Source: DATGUN01 sp035301285 (GTDB lineage Bacteria; Bacillota; Bacilli; Bacillales; Amphibacillaceae). Taken from it: DNA of 6,570 nucleotides. The stretch is taken from the NCBI GenBank assembly GCA_035301285.1, contig DATGUN010000085.1:1-6570 (forward strand), in the 5' to 3' direction. Every line of letters starts with the position of its first letter. Within the stretch, counting starts at the first letter, position 1. A model generated the notes under the pieces. That model was not told the origin of the DNA and ran no database searches. It saw nothing but the letters and a program-made list of their open reading frames with translations. This document shows positions 5,453 to 6,570 of this stretch, piece after piece. Both the position numbers and the translations under genes were made by a program.

Positions 5453-5938
5453 ATGTGCAATTCAACTACAGAAAACATCACATACGAAATTATCTTAGAA
5501 TTTGCCAAAACCATTGAAATGTTTGGTTTAACCCCATTGGAAGCACGATTATTCGTTTATTTATATTTGCAGGATCAGCCAAAATCGCTTGATGACATGA
5601 GTGAAGCGTTGGGGAAGAGTAAAACATCCATGAGCACAAGTATACGAAATTTGTCCGATGCCAATCTTGTCACGCTCGTATGGCGAAAGGGAGTACGAAA
5701 AGATTTATATGTAGCTAATAATCAATTATTTAAATCATTTATGAATTCCTATACTAATAAATGGATCAACGCTACGAAACATCAAAAAGATGCCCTAGGG
5801 AAAAATCAACGTCTTATTAACCAGAAAAAGAAAGATGAATCATCAGAAGAGCTCACAAAACTAGATGAGCGTCTGAACGACATATTGGAATTTCATACCC
5901 TTGTAGAAAACTTATTCAGAAATCTACCGCAGGAATAA
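5453..5938 (+). CDS. GbsR-family regulator divergent from opuA
   Basis: The 161-residue MarR-like protein has a winged helix-turn-helix at about residues 14-87: FGLTPLEARLFVYLYLQDQP (24-43), SLDDMSEALGKSKTSMSTSI (45-64, recognition helix near the end) and wing WRKGVRKDLY (77-86). The SKTSMST and RKGVRKDLY blocks are those of GbsR/OpcR. The C-terminal half is Lys- and Glu-rich and helical, and shorter than in GbsR. It lacks the FDYIPK ending, so effector specificity may differ. ATG at 5453 has AGGAGG 5 nt upstream. Divergence from opuA, with operator-like dyads between, makes it the likely local repressor of the importer, comparable in role to OpcR of B. subtilis or BusR of Lactococcus (BusR is a different family). 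It differs strongly from the paralogue at 845-1393, so it is not a recent duplicate. No clear terminator follows before the insertion sequence. Confidence 0.88.
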   Translation: MCNSTTENITYEIILEFAKTIEMFGLTPLEARLFVYLYLQDQPKSLDDMSEALGKSKTSMSTSIRNLSDANLVTLVWRKGVRKDLYVANNQLFKSFMNSYTNKWINATKHQKDALGKNQRLINQKKKDESSEELTKLDERLNDILEFHTLVENLFRNLPQE

Positions 5939-5974
5939 ACTCCGTTCTATAATCAGCGGACTTCTGCCATTAAA

Positions 5975-6570
5975 GAGGCTGGGACATAACTAGCCAAAAA
6001 TAACTTAAAAATGGTTCCAGTCAACGATTTTTGATGACTGGAACCATTTTGGTCTGGATGACCGTTACTATCCATAGATGACTTTGCATTTTCCACTTTT
6101 TCGTTGCCCCTTACAGAAATACGAGTGAAACTCAAATTAGCCTTCAGAAATCCGAACGCAGGTTCCACTTCGATTTTACGTTTGCCGTAAATTTCACCTG
6201 TTTCTTTTTCCGAAAGCTTCTGTTTTGTATATGATTTTTGTTGTTCCCGCTTTTGGTTATAATATATTTTTCGATTATTGCCTTCTTTTGCTTTGGTGCA
6301 CAGGGAACGCAACGGATAATCAGTACAGTCCTCACTTTCGTATACCTTAAATTCTCGTCTATAACCATACCGGTCTGTGCGGTGGGAGAGATGACGAAAA
6401 GTCAATTTTTGATCATTTGGATAGATAACCAAATCATCTTCCTCATTGTATTTCCAATTGGCTGTGTTAAAGGGGTCATTCTTATATTTCTTTTTCTTTT
6501 CCTTACGATATTGATTGTATGTAATCAGTGGAATACGTTCCCGATTTTTCATGATGTCTTCATAATTTTG
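5975..6570 (-). mobile_element. IS1182-like insertion sequence, 3' end
   Basis: The element ends near 5975, where GAGGCTGGGACATAAC (5975-5990) matches the terminal sequence usually seen on IS1182-type elements in Bacilli. Its transposase reads in from the right. The other end lies outside the window, so length and target duplication cannot be judged. It sits 36 bp beyond the stop of the divergent regulator and does not break any recognised host gene here. Confidence 0.75.
6008..6050. terminator. hairpin inside the IS end, probable bidirectional terminator
   Basis: AAAATGGTTCCAGTCA (6008-6023) and TGACTGGAACCATTTT (6035-6050) are perfect 16-bp inverted arms with an 11-nt loop and A/T flanks. 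It would stop the transposase transcript and may shield the element from the rightward regulator transcript. The likely original stop codon of the transposase (6021-6023) lies within the stem. Confidence 0.75.

Larger units (their letters stand above)
5953..6570 (-). pseudogene. IS1182-family transposase, C-terminal part, frame-disrupted and cut by the window edge
   Basis: The minus-strand frame is open to the window edge. The segment KKYKNDPFNTANWKYNEEDD, a cysteine-containing DCTDYPLRSLCT stretch and KRKIEVEPAFGFLKANLSFT are typical of the C-terminal DDE domain of IS1182-type transposases. The Glu of EPAFGFLK is the likely third catalytic acidic residue. Homology stops after RGNEKVEN (near 6090), where intact proteins continue with something like ELGFALMAVNL. 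Here the frame changes character, runs through the element's terminal hairpin and end, and stops at 5953. In another frame a plausible natural C-terminus (TKMVPVIKNR) ends at 6021-6023. A small deletion or frameshift near 6085-6092 is therefore likely and the enzyme is probably inactive. The N-terminal part lies beyond the window. Confidence 0.8.

Noticed and set aside
1..6570. CRISPR arrays, tRNA, rRNA or phage genes
   Set aside because: No regularly spaced repeats, cloverleaf-like stretches, rRNA signature sequences or phage-type proteins were seen.

Overview
The window looks like a chromosomal segment of a Gram-positive, low-GC, salt-adapted member of the Bacillaceae (Virgibacillus, Oceanobacillus or Lentibacillus type). 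This is inferred from strong GGAGG-type ribosome sites, sigma-A-like promoters, a lipoprotein-anchored binding protein with a very acidic body, a YtxH-type stress protein, GbsR-type regulators and an IS1182-type element. The species cannot be fixed from the sequence alone.

The core is a complete glycine betaine ABC importer operon of the OpuA type, read leftward on the minus strand: opuAA (ATPase with two CBS domains, 3751-4965), opuAB (permease, 2916-3758, overlapping opuAA by 8 bp) and opuAC (lipid-anchored binding protein, 1863-2828). A weak intrinsic terminator lies at 1801-1832. A sigma-A-like promoter at 5249-5277 gives the operon a leader of about 275 nt. That leader holds a near-perfect 24-bp palindrome, two hairpins and a possible 28-codon upstream ORF with its own ribosome site.

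Two separate GbsR-family (MarR-like) regulators flank the operon. One (5453-5938, plus) is divergent from opuA and is the natural candidate for local control. Its promoter is covered by two adjacent dyads and a repeated half-site. The other (845-1393, minus) lies downstream of opuAC on the same strand. It has its own promoter, a dyad between the -10 box and the ribosome site, and a TTG start. The gbsA/gbsB genes that accompany gbsR in Bacillus subtilis are not in the window.

Left edge: the 3' end of a YtxH-family gene (2-286, plus) with a very strong terminator that includes its stop codon. Next comes about 500 bp of non-coding, hairpin-rich, repeat-like DNA (338-844). Between the second regulator and opuAC (1394-1862) there are regulatory signals and what looks like a decayed coding remnant with an in-frame stop. 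Right edge: one end of an IS1182-like insertion sequence (5975-6570), with a frame-disrupted transposase, starts 36 bp after the divergent regulator.

Working model (inference): high osmolarity induces opuA, and imported glycine betaine protects the cell. One or both GbsR-type proteins tune this by binding the dyads. No wholly new system is evident. The least explained parts are the opuA leader and operator region, the pairing of two GbsR paralogues, and the repeat block at 338-844.
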